A stretch of DNA of 64,000 bases from Uranotaenia lowii (GCF_029784155.1 NC_073693.1:149608843-149672842), one strand, 5' to 3'. Shown: positions 1-12,216, counted from the first letter of the stretch. Translations and numbers: made by a program. Notes: generated from the letters alone by a model not told the origin.

Positions 1-430
1 ATTTAATTTAATTTTTAATTTAATTTATTCCTTCAATTTGAATATTTAATAGAATTCTAACATTGATATTTTAGTTTTGAGCTAAATCAAATGCGAATCT
101 AGAATTTTTGTTCCAAGTCTGAATTCTGCATTTTTAACCTTAATTCCAAACCGGATTCTCAATTCCAGATAAGAAATCCTATGAATGCAAAACTAAAAAG
201 CGAAATTTATGTCAGAACCCTTAACCAGAAATTTTTTATTTGATTCTGAATTTGTGGTTAAATGAACTTTGCTTCACATTTTTCAATTCTGGACTCATGA
301 ATTTTTCTTATGTTTCAACTCCGCATAAGCACCGGATAAAAATTTTAGATCGTTATTAAAAAACTGGTTTGAATTTTAAATATTGATGCTGATCCAAACT
401 CATAATCAAGAAAAAAAAAACTGGATACTA
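1..430. other. AT-rich non-coding stretch
   Basis: Degenerate copies of an AATTCTGAATT-like motif recur through this stretch (for example near 50, 125, 245 and 285), which gives it the look of decayed low-complexity repeat. No open frame, splice signal pair or terminal repeat was found. Confidence 0.5.
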
Positions 431-830
431 ACAAAAAATTTTTTCATAAGTTTCCGGCTGGGCAAATCTGGGCAATTTTATCTCAAAACCTTGCCAAATC
501 AGGGCATATTTTTTAAAAAATTTCCCTATTTCCGGCCGAAACTCAGACAAATTTAAAAACTATTTCATTAAAATCAAGATGAGAAACACGTGGAAAACTT
601 TTTTTAATTTTATCGAAACACATTAGCCGATTCAGAATCATATTGAAGGCTACCAAAAGAATGTTTATGTTTATATTGTCAAAATTTGTTTGAAAATAAA
701 TTTGTACGCAAGATACATAATTCTAAGGACTCAATTGAAATTTTCGTTTGATTTTGCAAATAGAGTGAGAAAATCTGGTTGAAATTCGGACAATCTGGTA
801 AGCTTAGTCTAACTTTTTTGGAATTCAATA
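430..830 (+). repeat. dispersed CCGGGCAA-type repeat, copy 1
   Basis: Contains short motifs built on CCGG, GGGCAA and TTGCCAAATC separated by A/T runs. The same order of motifs recurs at 1690-2140 and, on the other strand, at 26860-27100 and 31370-31480. No protein or terminal inverted repeat was recognised, so the class is unknown; it is probably a short fragment of an abundant transposon. Confidence 0.5.
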
Positions 831-1689
831 TTTGGGACTCAATAATTATCAACAAATGAGAAACTTTTTGAAAAACTGTTGTTGAATTGTGGTCCTGGCA
901 TGAGATTTCGAGGTATTGGAGTTGAGATTGTTACTCTATTTTTCCTCTTGAATCATTTTCGTTGTTCATTAAATTTTAATTAGAAATGCCAAATTTTATG
1001 TTTAACAGAAAAAAATTCACTTAGCATTTTTGGATCTTCATGGGGAGGGAGGGGGGGGGGTTTAAAGTTTGGGGGGTTGACTTTGATCACCGGCAGTCTT
1101 GAAATAAAGATAAATATTTTCTTCTTTCTCCAAATAAAGTTCAATTATCTTCTTTTGAATAAACTATCCTGAGTTTAAAATGGTTTTTTCCCTTAATCCA
1201 CATTTCAAATCGTGATCAATTTTCTTTGAAAATTCAAGATAGAACAGCGGAATTTTTATATCAACCCTTCCACTGAAAATAAAGAGAAGAAATTTGAAAT
1301 AAAATGAATAGAAAATAACAATAATTATCATTTCTCTAACAATTTTTATCATGGTTAATTTTAAACCTGATCTAACATTTATTTGAGAATTCGGATTTTT
1401 TTTAAAACGTGGTGTTTTATTTTAGGTATTCTATTTCCGTACATTAATTCTTATGCCTGAAGCTTTATTCGATATTTTGATTTTCATTCTTTTTATGGTA
1501 GACTCAATTTTCTCCGATTCTACCACTTCAAAATAGTCTCTCCTCAAACATGAAATTTCACTGACTAACCTAAATTTATCCTCAATTTATTCATTGGTTC
1601 AACACAAAAATTCTTTCAAATATTATGTGCTCTGTGTTTTTTTTTTTTCAAAACTAGCAGCATTTTATTTTTTCATAATCTAAATAATA
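831..1689. other. AT-rich non-coding stretch with a G-run
   Basis: I see no gene or element with clear ends here. The only marked feature is a purine-rich G-run around 1041-1076. The short minus-strand open frame at 1164-1352 is AT-driven and resembles nothing I know. Confidence 0.4.
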
Positions 1690-2140
1690 CAAAATTAAAC
1701 AACTAAGATTGCCAGAATATGTTCAAGACATATCCGGAACCATGTGAATCCGAGAAGTTTTATCTTAAAACCTCGCAAAATCCGGACATCTGATTTAATA
1801 AATTTCAACCCTAAATCCGGGAAATTGGGTCAAAATCACGGAATTATTCAGTAAAACTAAAAAAGAATACACTTGAAAATTTATTTTTGCATCAAAACTC
1901 AAAACACATCAGAACATTTTAAATTGTAATTTTGGATTCTGGAAAACTGTTTACGATTATTAAGAATAAACTTGCCTAAAAAATCATTTTTGGACGCAAA
2001 GATAAAACAATATAATAATTCAATTTTGGAATAAACTGATTAAATCTGATCAAAATCCAGGCTTTTTTCTACGAAAACCGGGCAACAGGGCAGGACCGAA
2101 CTTTTCCTAAGGGTAAGACCGGGCAATTTAGCAAGCTCTA
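1690..2140 (+). repeat. dispersed CCGGGCAA-type repeat, copy 2
   Basis: Begins with TTGCCAGAATATG and carries repeated AATCCGG, CCGGGAAATT and ACCGGGCAA motifs. The start matches the reverse complement of the copy near 27090 (GGTTGCCAGAATTTTTTC), which shows it is a dispersed family in both orientations. No coding capacity is visible. Confidence 0.55.
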
Positions 2141-3590
2141 AGATAAGCTTAACTGAACCAATGCTCACCATAGCAATTTGGTTCAGTTAAGCGTTCTTTG
2201 AGCACGTCCCAGCGATGTTAATATTTTTCGATTGAAAAAAAAATTCTTAAAGTTGCTTCCAAATGATGATGGCTCAAGATTATTCTCCGGAATCCTAGCA
2301 GAATCCCTTTAATGTAATGCTTCGGGAAAAGTCAAGTTCCGGAAAAAATAAAACAAGACAACAAACTATTTCCAATCAAACAAGGTAGGAATGGACGAGT
2401 TAAATTAAATAAACTTGGTAGATGATCAAAATGGCAGATTAAATATATAAAATCTTTCTTCAAATTTTGGATTTTAAATTACTCTGAACTACAATATTTT
2501 CGATTGAAGGGTTCGTAGCTTATGTGTTTTCTTGAGATTACATTTTTTTTTTTTGACAAATTTCATTTATCCATATTTTATTACTTTCATTGAACTATTT
2601 AAGACATAGACATATTAAAGCAATGGTCGTAAAAACTAGGTTTTTAAGAGTTTCCCAAATGTCCCCCTTTCTTCGGCGATGTCCCGCTTTTTTTTTTTTA
2701 ATTTGCTTGTCCCGCTAGGGGACGGCTGAGACCATTATGGTCCATCTTGCCCCCCCCCCCCCGCTTTTTTTTCGTGAAGTGTCCCGTTTTTTTCCTGGAA
2801 GTACCTCTCTGGTAAGCCTACATTAGCTGTGAGCGGCTCGGACAGCATGTGTGAGAGCTCTCCCACTTCCGTGAGAGAAAAAGAAGAACATGGTGTAAAT
2901 AAAGATGAAAAGTTGATGACTCTTCCTCCACAGAAGCGTTGCCACAATCAAATCTGCACTTCAAAAATATTTTTTATCTGTACCATTCAGTGAAAAATCT
3001 GCATCGAATTAACTCATAAGTTAACTTCACATTAATCTGATCCCTCCAATTTTTTTAAGTTAAATGTTCAGTCGATTTGGTTTCTATTTCCTATTTAAAA
3101 ACATTCATTGAGTTTTTTTTTTCAATTGGAACAATATTTGTATATATCTCTATGCCAAAAGTAAAATTCGTAGAAGCGAGTGTTTTTCATTTAGTTTAGT
3201 TTATTAAGAAATAGGACACGTTCTTTTGGCGATAGCTAGGTTACTTGTGATGGGACATGCAAAATTTTAACTGCCTATTTTTTCTCTATCTCTATCTATG
3301 TATATCTATTTACATATCTCAGCTTCATCTCGAAACTGGAATGTCTTACTTAAATCAAATATTCTAGAAAAATTGGCAAATAGACCAAAACAACAAAACA
3401 GTTATCTCAAATATAAAAAAAAAATTTTTGGGTTATTGCACTTTGTTTGAAAATCCAACAAAATGTGATTTGAAGATATTTTTTATCACTTTAAAATGCT
3501 TCCCACACGAATAAATTATAATATATACATTTATGCCAATATATGAATCGTTTTTAAAGCAATAGTAAACTCTTAATTTTGTTAAGAAAA
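2141..3590. other. non-coding stretch with GTCCCGC low-complexity block
   Basis: The block at about 2650-2800 repeats GTCCC(G)C followed by T-runs four times and includes a 13-base C-run at 2750-2762. The minus-strand open frame over it (2735-2947) depends on these homopolymers and is not credible as a gene. The remainder is AT-rich with no recognisable structure. Confidence 0.4.
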
Positions 3591-3599
3591 AGTTTTCCA

Positions 3600-4220
3600 A
3601 AATGTATGTCATGGGGTTACTTGATCCCTCAAGTCCAAAAAATATATTTTTCTTCTGAATGGATGTTGATCATTGCAAATTATTTATATTTTTCCAATGA
3701 CTAATATTCATCCAATAATTTCCTGATGAAAAAGATACAAAAAAGTGCTTTGCTAAAAATAAGAAAATTGCGCCTTTAAGTATGCAATAAAAATAGGGTA
3801 GTAGACCATATTTAAAAATTCTTTTTTGTCTGACACTTTTAAACTGTGAATGAAAAACAAATATATGGCCAAAAATTCAATGTTACTATTATTCTAGATT
3901 TTGCCTGTTTTTTGCCAAAGCTCAGGGCACCCTGATTAAAGGATGAAGTCTCCTTAAACTTTCAAAATTTCACTTTTTTTAGTCCCACGAAAACGCTTCT
4001 AGTATGCGGGTTCATTTATTGGTCTAACTTTTGCAGCATATAAACTTGAAATTTCACGCTGTCGTAAAAGATATGATGAATATAAGAAAAAGGATCAAGT
4101 ATCTCTATTCTCGCCTGCTCGTGAAAAAGCATTGTCTTGTTTTGAGAATTTTTTTTTAATGCAATGATTAAAATTGATGACATTTTTAATAAAAGTGCCA
4201 ACAATTATAATGTTTCACAT
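3600..4220 (-). repeat. dispersed repeat, inverted partner of 26230-26650
   Basis: Read on the minus strand, this segment contains ACAGCGTG, TATATGCTGCAAAAGTT, CTAGAAGCGTTTTCG and GACTTCATCCTTTAAT in order. The plus strand at 26328-26480 has the same order with small changes. Both also carry ACTTGATCC phrases. The family has no recognised protein, and its ends were not found. Confidence 0.5.
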
Positions 4221-4525
4221 ATGCAAAATTTGGTAACAAGTAGTTTTTGAGACAGCTTGGAATAATTATGTTAATTGAAAAAAAAATTGTCGCAATCGTT
4301 TGGAATCTCGCTTAGTTTCATTGGAAGGCATTATTTTTAAAACTATTGTGAAATTTATTCAACATTTATAAGTTATAAATTATAACATAATCCTATGAGG
4401 ATAAATTTTCTAGTATGCAAGGTTTCATTATTCTCTCATGATCTGATATTTGTTTTGTTGGTGCACATTTTAAAACAATGAAAAAAATTAAATATATTAA
4501 CATTTGATTCTCTCCCTTTTTTCAG

Positions 4526-4546
4526 ATCGATCTTCTTCCCCCGGAG
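4526..4546 (+). CDS. candidate 21-nt microexon
   Basis: A strong acceptor (pyrimidine tract TTCTCTCCCTTTTTTCAG, ending at 4525) is followed by 21 nt and a near-consensus donor (GAG then GTGAGTAGT, from 4547). The exon is a multiple of three. In the frame that also stays open through the candidate exons at 31940 and 41441 it encodes IDLLPPE. In-frame microexons of this size are typical of large insect neuronal or muscle genes with long introns. The gene cannot be named. The alternative is a chance pairing of splice-like motifs. Confidence 0.5.
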
Positions 4547-4739
4547 GTGAGTAGTATAATATTGAAGTTTATATCATGTTTAAGAGTAATTAACCTTTAA
4601 ACACTAGTATGCAAGACCCCGTTTTCCATCTGAACACAAAACCGATCTCCCAATATTAATCTCACAAACGCCGAAACAACAACATTCAGCCATGCTAAAC
4701 AATAATGGGAGTTAATCCAAAATGCTGACACCATTACGG

Positions 4740-5330
4740 TAAAAAGCTAGCGCGAAAACCTTAATTGTACACGGTTAATTAATCTTCAATTAGTTGCCGT
4801 AAGTTATTTAGGCGGTCTGACCGACCGACTGACTGACTGGCATTACGCAATCCACGTGACGCGTCGACGGCATCAGAGAGAGAGAGATGCTAACTTAAAA
4901 TCTCCTGCCTGGCATGTGATTTAATCGTTCCGTTTTGCACCGGCTAGTAGGAATAGGTAGTGCAAAGCTCGAGAAAAACGTTTTGAACGTTTCGAATTGC
5001 GCGACGCAAGAGAATAGACTTTCCGAATCATGGAAAAAAAACGCGGGAAATTTTCCCAACCTGTCTCGCCATCGGCAACCATAGTTAGGAATTAGCGAAA
5101 AGTGCATTTTCAATACCACATGCAAACGACAAAATTACCCTCGACAGTGTCCAAACACTTGCTGAATTGTTGAGAAAAGCTGCCATGAGGGAAAAATTAG
5201 CAGAAAACTTGTGATGACATCGGAACGCTGCTGCTGCTGTTGCTGTCAAGACACCATTTTTCACACGGAACTTGTACTGCTGGCTGGGAAAATTGTACCA
5301 TCAGATTGGCTGGATTGAATGTATGGAAAT
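4740..5330. promoter_or_regulatory. GC-balanced island, possible regulatory DNA
   Basis: Base composition is markedly less AT-rich than its surroundings and no repeat is recognised. It contains homeodomain-like TTAATTAAT and CAATTAG cores (4776-4792), a CACGTG E-box (4853-4858) and GAC/GACT repeats. No coding frame is supported. Candidate intronic enhancer by composition and motif only; function is inferred. Confidence 0.25.
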
Positions 5331-5599
5331 GAATTGTTTAATTTATATTCAAGTGCTCGCAACAGCCATCCTAAAATGATGGATTTCCGTCTGAAAAAAT
5401 ACCATCAATCATTGCCAGCTATTTGTTCCATCACTTTGACATTTGGTGGTATTGTGTCAGTTCTTTTTGCAGTAGGTTAATCTTCAACTGAAACAACTGA
5501 CTGTAAGTTCACAATTTCTGAAATTCGAATTCTGTCTTTTCTGGTAGCAATTAACCTCAAAACATAAAAACTTCAATCATCCTACAACCATCAGAAGCT

Positions 5600-5960
5600 T
5601 CCATACAACATTACAGCAGCATAATCAAATGGCGTTACATCACCCGAACGGGGTCGACAACTCACTTAATTGATCAATCGTTCACTTCCCGCCCCGTAAA
5701 TCACGCCTGTTTAATTAACATGCCCAAAAATGTGAATGGCGTCAACCGAATCGTACCTATAGTGCTGCTGAAAGCTGATAGGCGGGTAATTCTCACCACC
5801 AGCCCGAGCAATTATGATCGAAGATGATGCCGAAGCTTATCCATCGTTCGTAGAGATATGAAATCATTAACACCACTCGAAATTTTTATCGGCCTGTGGA
5901 AAAAGGTTTGACCCTTCCGCAGCTTCGTTTCAGGGGATCCCTGAAAAGGTTTGAGATTCC
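5600..5960. promoter_or_regulatory. second GC-balanced island, possible regulatory DNA
   Basis: Single-copy-looking sequence with TTAATTGATCAATCG (5666-5680) and TTTAATTAACATG cores, lying about 1.1 kb downstream of the 4526 microexon candidate. No repeat family, inverted repeat or open frame explains it. Confidence 0.22.
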
Positions 5961-7957
5961 ATGAGGCCCGTACGCATTTAACAATATTTTATTATGCAAA
6001 TGATGAAACTTTTTATTGATTTCAAATTCCATGGATACATAAATGCGACAACAAAAATATTTTTAGTTGTATAAGGTTGAAAGGACTTCCATTTCCAACC
6101 TTAACTAATCACTATTTCTCTGCTTAGAAAATTGTTCCGTTTTCTTATAAGCCAAAAAGGATTCAATTCCCAGCAAACCCCGTCAGGACTTAGAGTTATA
6201 TTATTTGTTAATCCTTTTTAAGGTGCAATTAGATATTTCCGAGCTGAAAAAGCTAGCTCCCGTAGATATTCATAAACTGAGCCAAAAACCGTCAGTAAGG
6301 AAATTTTCCAGCGCAGTTATAGTTTAGATTGAAATTGAATATTATGTATTCGTCAATAAAAATATTGGGTCCTGAAAGCGACCAAAGCCAGAAACTAGGT
6401 TTTTCTTATTAAAAATTAAGATTTATAGGTTTCCAAGATTATGTTTTCAGAACACTAAAACTCATAGTAGAAAAACAAAGGCAAACTTATAAAAAAAGAT
6501 TATTTAATTTATCAGCCTTCTCGTAAAAGTTATTTTCTTGTAGTTAGAATATTTCAAGATTATTTTTTATCTGGGATTTTAAACATGTTTGCTTATTTCA
6601 AGATTATGAAAATGAAAATTTGTTTCATGAGGAACAATTTTGATGAAATATGATGAAAATGCTTCCAATAAAATTCTACTCTCGCATTTTCAGCATCTTT
6701 CTAATTCTTCTAACTTTCTATTCTTTTTTTTATAATAACCAACAGTCGTTAAACACTTCATTAATTAAAATAAAATATAAAGTTGAAAACGATAATATTA
6801 ACATTTTAATAAATTTTTTTCGATAAAGACTTCAAACCTTTTTAAAAACTTTTCAATGGAATTTAGTTGATAACTCAAGGGACAGCATGTGGTTGCTTAT
6901 GGTAGATTATGGCGTCATGAACTCGATTTTTTCTCAAATTGTGTCTGTCACCATTCCTTTGTGGAAAACTGAAAAAGTTTTAAAATGAATTAGTTTTGAT
7001 TGAAATCAATCACTGATGAACTACGAAATCTACATTAAAGAAAAAAATGATTTTGATATTTTTTGTTATGCTTTATTCAATACAGAAATATAATTTTGAT
7101 GATGATGATGATGATGATTCTGACAATGAATAATCTGATGTAGTTCAATCCTACAGTTTTGAAAAATTGAATTTAAATATTTCTCAAACTATTGAAGAAA
7201 ATAAAAAAAAGGTTTTACTTCATTCAACAAATTGAAGTCTAAAAAACGAATTGGATGATTTATGCATTTATAATATCTAAAATTCAATTTAGTTATTACT
7301 TCTTTAAATATTCGTTAAAAATGTATTATTTCATAGTACTGGGAAAAGAAAAGAAATATAAAACTTCTATACTTTTTCTTTAAGCAGAAGTCAAAGTAAT
7401 TTTGACTTGGACAGTGACAGTCTTGGAGAAAACCCTTTTTTTTGTAAAATTTCTAAGTTATATCAGAAAAGTGTAGATTTATCTTAAAAATTTTGACCTG
7501 TTTCAAAAAGTTCAGGGCAATAAAATTAATCAAAATAAGATTTTATTTCTCACCTCAGAAAAATGTGAATTGTTGATACACTGTCATTCCCAGCCAAATT
7601 GTCCAATGTGAAATAACGTTCACACGAGTTAAACGCGATAGCAATTTCAGCTAATATTTAAATATTTCTCTCAAACTCAACATTCATCGATAGTTTTTTC
7701 TATAGTGAACAGTTCAAGTTTATCATTTTACAAAGTTTTTTGTAAAAAAAAAATACATTCCTTACAACAAATGGAAAATTTAAGTGAAAAATGCTTTGTG
7801 TGACACTTTTGCGTAGAATCAGAACGCACTACACTTTTACTTTCATTTTAAAAGCTTGCATAATTTCTGTTTTTCCTCAAACAATCAAGTTGAAATTATT
7901 TGAGAAATACATTCCTTTCTTTTAAAAAAATGTATAGTTGAGTATCGAACTTGTAAG
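5961..7957. other. AT-rich non-coding stretch
   Basis: About 2 kb without recognised coding sequence, element ends or splice pairs. The only ordered feature is a (GAT)7 microsatellite at 7098-7118. Confidence 0.45.
7098..7118. repeat. (GAT)7 microsatellite
   Basis: Seven uninterrupted GAT units in AT-rich non-coding DNA. Confidence 0.9.
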
Positions 7958-7959
7958 TA

Positions 7960-9211
7960 AGGAGTGTATTCGAAAAAAATGCAACATTTTGTTTCGTGAA
8001 TATCTTTTGAAAGTATGGATAGAAATTGATGAAATTTTCTGTGAAATTACCTTTTAACGTAATGTGTACGTGCACAAAATTTGTGACAATCTGTCAAGTG
8101 GTTTTTGAGATAGCGTACAATACAGAAGTTCAAAATTTTCTGGTTAGAATCGAGGGAAATCCAGAAAAGTCCTAGTGGGAGACACAAAAACAGCTGGAAA
8201 TCAACTATTCGACCAAAATTAACATGTAAGATCGTTTAAGAAGTCCCAGAGGATCGAATAATGAGTAAAATTTGATTTTAAGTGAAGATTGATCATTCCA
8301 TGTAGTGAGAGAAATGTGATAGGTTTTTTCAAGCTCAATTCGAAAATATGAATGAGGGAGCGATAAAAAGGTCAATTTGTTTTGACTTATATACAAGTTT
8401 GACTTCATTTCTACAAGGTAGAAAAACTACCCACCGGTGTGATAAACAAAATACGGTGGAAAAATCGTGCGCAAAATATTTGGACTGCTTGTGGAGAGAT
8501 ATTTTGAAATACTTTATGAACTCTTTAGCGGTCATCTGGCAGGTTTCCAACCAGAAACTTTTTGTTTACAAGTCTCCCTTATTTTTTCCGGAGATAAACA
8601 AGGATAAAAAATTCAAAAATTTAATGTGTAATACTCGAGGAGGCTTACGATCTGCGGAAACTGCAAATTACTCATTCTTTCATAACGATTGACAAGATGA
8701 ATGGCTAAAAATACAAAGAACACTGCCTCCAAATGAGACCGTTTTCTCTGCAAAGCTCTTCAATAGCTCCCACAAAGTTTTTACTTTGTTTTAATTGAAT
8801 CTGGCACCGTGTCATTACGCAAAAACAGTGTGGGGTGATAAAATGTCAAATATGTTATTTTTGTGCGAAAAGAGAACAATCGACTAAATTTGACATTTAA
8901 CTTCTACCAAATTCAAAATTTTGAGTTGTGTTGAAGGTCATACTTCAGGAAACAGCGAACATAATCGAAAATTGCCTTGATTTGAAAAAAAAAAGTGGTT
9001 CATATTATGCCCAATGTGTTGCCCAAAAATGAAAGTCGAATAATTCCTTCATCGGACGCTATCTCAAAAACAACTAGACAGAATATCAAAAAAAATGTAA
9101 TGTAAACATTGCTTTACCAGGTAACTTTGCTGAAAATTTCATCGATTTCTATCAATGCATTCAAAAGTTATTCACAAAACACAGTGTAGCAATTTTTTCG
9201 AATACACTCCT
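7960..9211 (+). mobile_element. long-TIR mariner relic, TA target duplication
   Basis: The left end (AGGAGTGTATTCGAAAAA) is repeated inverted at the right end, and similarity continues inward for well over 100 bp (TGATGAAATTTTC and GTTTTTGAGATAGCGT occur in both arms). Both ends abut TA (7958-7959 and 9212-9213), the duplication typical of Tc1/mariner elements. The 1252-bp body carries a badly decayed transposase. A sister element with related ends lies at 33889-35148. Confidence 0.85.
8110..8870 (+). pseudogene. decayed mariner transposase
   Basis: Plus-strand fragments in more than one frame echo mariner transposase blocks in the right order: an open stretch of 114 codons (8348-8692) with GGLRSAE, where intact relatives have a CGL-type segment, then LAPCHYAKTVW near 8796-8828, which matches the conserved LA(S/P)CHYAK segment around the second catalytic aspartate. 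That aspartate reads N here, stops interrupt the frame and no catalytic triad survives. It lies within the TA-flanked element 7960-9211. It is unlikely to make active protein. Confidence 0.5.
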
Positions 9212-9213
9212 TA

Positions 9214-10228
9214 GTGGTGTTGGAATTTTTTTCTGTATAAATCACTTAAGGCTCCTCGCTCATCCCCACCCACTATTATAGTATATATTATTTTAGATAA
9301 ATAACATCATATTCAACAATTAAAATTTATTTTAAGAGAAATTCTTGTTAAAATTTGTATTTTTTATAGAATTTTCTCTAGTGTTACATTCTTGCGTAGA
9401 AACATCAACATAGAAACAAACACCTTGATGCAAATTTCGTTTAAGTTCAGAACGAAGTATACTTTTTGTGTTTTTTTAAAACTAAACGCTATATAAGAGA
9501 GTATTTACAGCATAAAAATGACCCAAAAGTCACATGAGACAGTTTTGTTTGGAATAGCAGTACATTTCTCTAGAACAAAAAAAACAATTTTAAAGATGAG
9601 GGAAGGTTTTTTTGTGTGTCAAAATTTGAGTTTTAAAACAAAAGGTTACTAAATTGTAAGCCAAAACTAACAATTCAAAATTAGTTTCAATTCGTGAACA
9701 TTATAAAGTATGGGGGGGAAGGAGTTCAATTTAAACCCCTTATGATACTGGACAAAATTTTAATCCTTGATCGAATGGAATGAATAGATTCAAAATCAGT
9801 TTATGTTTTCCACTTAGGTTTGTTGGTTCGCCAGTTATGAATGATCGATTTTACTTGATCAATTTAAAAATTCCTTCACACCATATCACCAGGAAAAACT
9901 TAAAATAAAACTTTTAGTTTCTAACGGGTTTAGCTGAGAATTGAATTCTTTTTTAATTATAAGAAGACGGAACATTTTTTCAGCGAAGAAATAGCGATTT
10001 GTTGATGTTATTTAAAGCGCGTCCATGCCAAACCGACTATTACTACAAGTATGCTTAAGTGTGAAGAACATATAAAATGTATCGGCAATTTTTTCCAGAA
10101 TTCGATATTGTAACAAAAATAAAACTATTCATCCGGATATTTGGAGTTGATAATCTTTATGTGACAAAAATTAAAGGAATTTGAAAACTTTGATAGCAAG
10201 TGCATACTTTATTTGGTCCAATACTGTA
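9214..10228. other. AT-rich non-coding stretch
   Basis: No gene, terminal repeat or splice pair identified between the two mariner relics. Confidence 0.4.
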
Positions 10229-10231
10229 TAA

Positions 10232-10504
10232 GACCAAGCCCACTAATGGTTGCTAAACCTCGATTCGAGTTCATTCAGCTACATATTTATCAACCCATCA
10301 TCGCACCAACAGTTGCTAACTTGATTCGAGAAATAGCATTCGAGCAGTAGGTTGTTACAGGATGCGTTTATGTAGCAACCCGGTAGCAACAAATACCAAC
10401 CTGGATCGCAACAATGGGTGCGAAAATCAGTAAGTAGATAAAAACGCAACCAATCAAAACATCTAAAATACCGACCGAAATAGCAACTTGCGGTGGGCTT
10501 GGTC
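10232..10504. mobile_element. 273-bp MITE, TAA target duplication
   Basis: The ends are inverted copies (GACCAAGCCCACTAATGG on the left; its partner ends GGTGGGCTTGGTC on the right). TAA flanks both sides (10229-10231 and 10505-10507), the three-base duplication of the PIF/Harbinger superfamily. It has no coding capacity. The right duplication overlaps the TA and first base of the mariner starting at 10507, so the MITE landed exactly at that element's edge. Confidence 0.85.
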
Positions 10505-10589
10505 TAAAGTCTGTTTCACATAGAATCTGGTCGGATAAAATAGATCATTTCTCCGTAATGAAATAACGTACAACATAAGTAAAAATGTC

Positions 10590-12119
10590 ATTTTGTAGGG
10601 TTTTTATTGCGCTTTAAGGAAAAAAGTACATAAAAATCATTCGTTAGCTTTTCGGGTGAAATTTCGAATTTTTTTTTGTGATACCACCCATCATTTTTTG
10701 CACAGTACTGCTGGTAACCTCATTCGCCATATTGTTCCACCACTTTTCCATTTGAGCGGGGTTTTTCATGGTTCTGCCACATTTCTTCAGTTTGCCCTTA
10801 ACTATTGCCCGATATTTCTCGATGGGACGAAAATCCGGACAGTTTGGTGGATTGATACTTTTTTCAACAAAATCGATCTTGTTCTCCTAATACCACTTAA
10901 CGATATCCCGGCTGTAGTGGCAGATTGCCAGGTCCGACCAGAACTTCAGCGGACCTTTGTGGAACCGAATAAATTGCAAAAACCTCTTCTGGAGACATTC
11001 TTCTTTGTAAACATTTCCATTCATTGTGTTCCCAGTGATGAAAATCTTAGTCTTCTTCCCACAACTACAGATCCCTTGCCAAATCATCAACTTACGAGAA
11101 AATTTATCTGCGAAAACAAACTTGAATTTACCCGCAACATTCCCTTTACGCTTCGCAAGGTAAAATTTGTTACCGGGTATTTATCCAAATTCCATTTTGA
11201 CGTAAGTTTCGTCGTCCATCAAAATGCATCCGTTGTACTTGGTCAACACTTTCTCGTACAACTTCCTTGCCCTGGTTTTGGCAACCAGGTTTTGTTCAAG
11301 CGTCCTGTTGGGGTGTTTGCTTGCATGATACGACCGCAAGCCTTCACGCAAACAAATTCGTCGAGCTGTACTGTGGTCTTGAACTTTTTCGCCAAATCAC
11401 GCAAGGAGATTCCAGGATTATTGTGAACTGATCGAATTACCTTTGATCGCAACCAGTGATGGTTTGAATCATTTGACTTATTTTTGAATCATTTGGTTAT
11501 AACTTCTTTTGAAAACATTTTTCCATGAAATGATGTTCTAAACTTTAGTAGATACAGATCTAAGCTACAACTTTCTTGTATGTCATAAATATGTATCTTC
11601 AATGTGGTATGAATTGTAGGATTTAATCCAACTCGCTAATCCAAATGATTGTGATTACGATCATTGCTCAAAAATTTAAACTTTTCGATTTCTCATTCAT
11701 AAGGCATAAGAGATACAGGTTTGTGTTGGTCACAAAAGTTGCAGCTAAGATCTAGTTCTACTAAAGTTTAGAACATCATTTCTGGGAAAAATGTTTTCAA
11801 AAGAAGTTATAAGCAAATGATTCAAAATTAAGTCAAATGATTCAAACCATCACTGATCGCAACTTCTGGTCATATGTTCCACTTTTACGCCTGGTTTGTT
11901 TTGCTCGATCCACCGGAGGGGCCCCCGGTAACGTTGCAGCACCGAATTTACAGTCGATTTTGGATTTTTCAGGAATTTCACGATCTTTACCCCTGACCAC
12001 GTCGGTTTCTCTACGTGAGTGTGCAGAATTTTCTCTCGCCTTTCGCGTTCCATCGTCGATAACTTTTGACTGAATGCTTCAATCTTGATAAAATTTTCAC
12101 CACTAAGTAAACAAACCAT
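10590..12119 (-). pseudogene. ITmD37E mariner transposase pseudogene
   Basis: The reading starts at MVCLLSGENF (12119) with a helix-turn-helix region (PTWSGVKIVKFLKNPKST), is interrupted by the MITE at 11454-11855, and resumes with SVHNNPGISLRDLAKKF. The catalytic blocks are visible: LMDDETYVK (near 11200), WSDLAICHY (near 10925) and NCPDFRPIEKY (near 10820). Exactly 37 positions separate the second D from the E, the D,D37E spacing known from mosquito mariners. Damage is modest: two in-frame stops (after MEFG and after IVKWY), a one-base frame change near the insertion site, and the insertion itself. The enzyme would be a cut-and-paste transposase acting on the TIRs, but it is not functional here. 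Confidence 0.88.
11454..11855. mobile_element. 402-bp hAT-like MITE inside the mariner
   Basis: The inverted ends are about 100 bp long, beginning CAGTGATGGTTTGAATCATT at both termini, with further blocks (AACTTCTTTTGAAAACATTT and CTAAACTTTAGTAGA) mirrored in the right arm. A perfect 8-bp target duplication, ATCGCAAC, flanks it (11446-11453 and 11856-11863). Ends starting CAGTG with 8-bp duplications are the signature of the hAT superfamily. No coding sequence. The near-identical arms suggest a later arrival than the host mariner. Confidence 0.93.
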
Positions 12120-12216
12120 CCGGATCAGAACACTGTTTATAGATTCGCGATGTGACAACTAGGGGCGCTGCAGTAAGTGAAAAGATGCATCCAGATTCTA
12201 TGTGAAACAGATTTTA

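Larger units (their letters stand above)
10507..12214 (-). mobile_element. ITmD37E-type mariner element, split by a hAT MITE
   Basis: Inverted ends AA(G/A)TCTGTTTCACATAG occur at both borders, followed by the same GAATCTGG, and TA flanks both (10505-10506 and 12215-12216). Removing the nested 402-bp MITE and one copy of its duplication leaves about 1.3 kb, the usual size of a complete mariner. The transposase lies on the minus strand. Three mobile elements therefore share this locus. Confidence 0.88.

Noticed and set aside
2735..2947. Minus-strand 70-codon frame
   Set aside because: Built over C and T homopolymers and GTCCC repeats; no domain.
5473..5502. Exon-like 30 nt between TTCTTTTTGCAG and GTAAGTTC
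   Set aside because: All three frames contain a stop, so it cannot be a coding internal exon.
8348..8692. 114-codon plus-strand frame as an independent gene
   Set aside because: It lies inside the TA-flanked mariner and aligns in order with transposase remnants, so it is read as part of the pseudogene.
10656..11426. 256-codon plus-strand open frame, the longest in the window
   Set aside because: It is the antisense of the mariner transposase, whose D,D37E motifs are on the minus strand.
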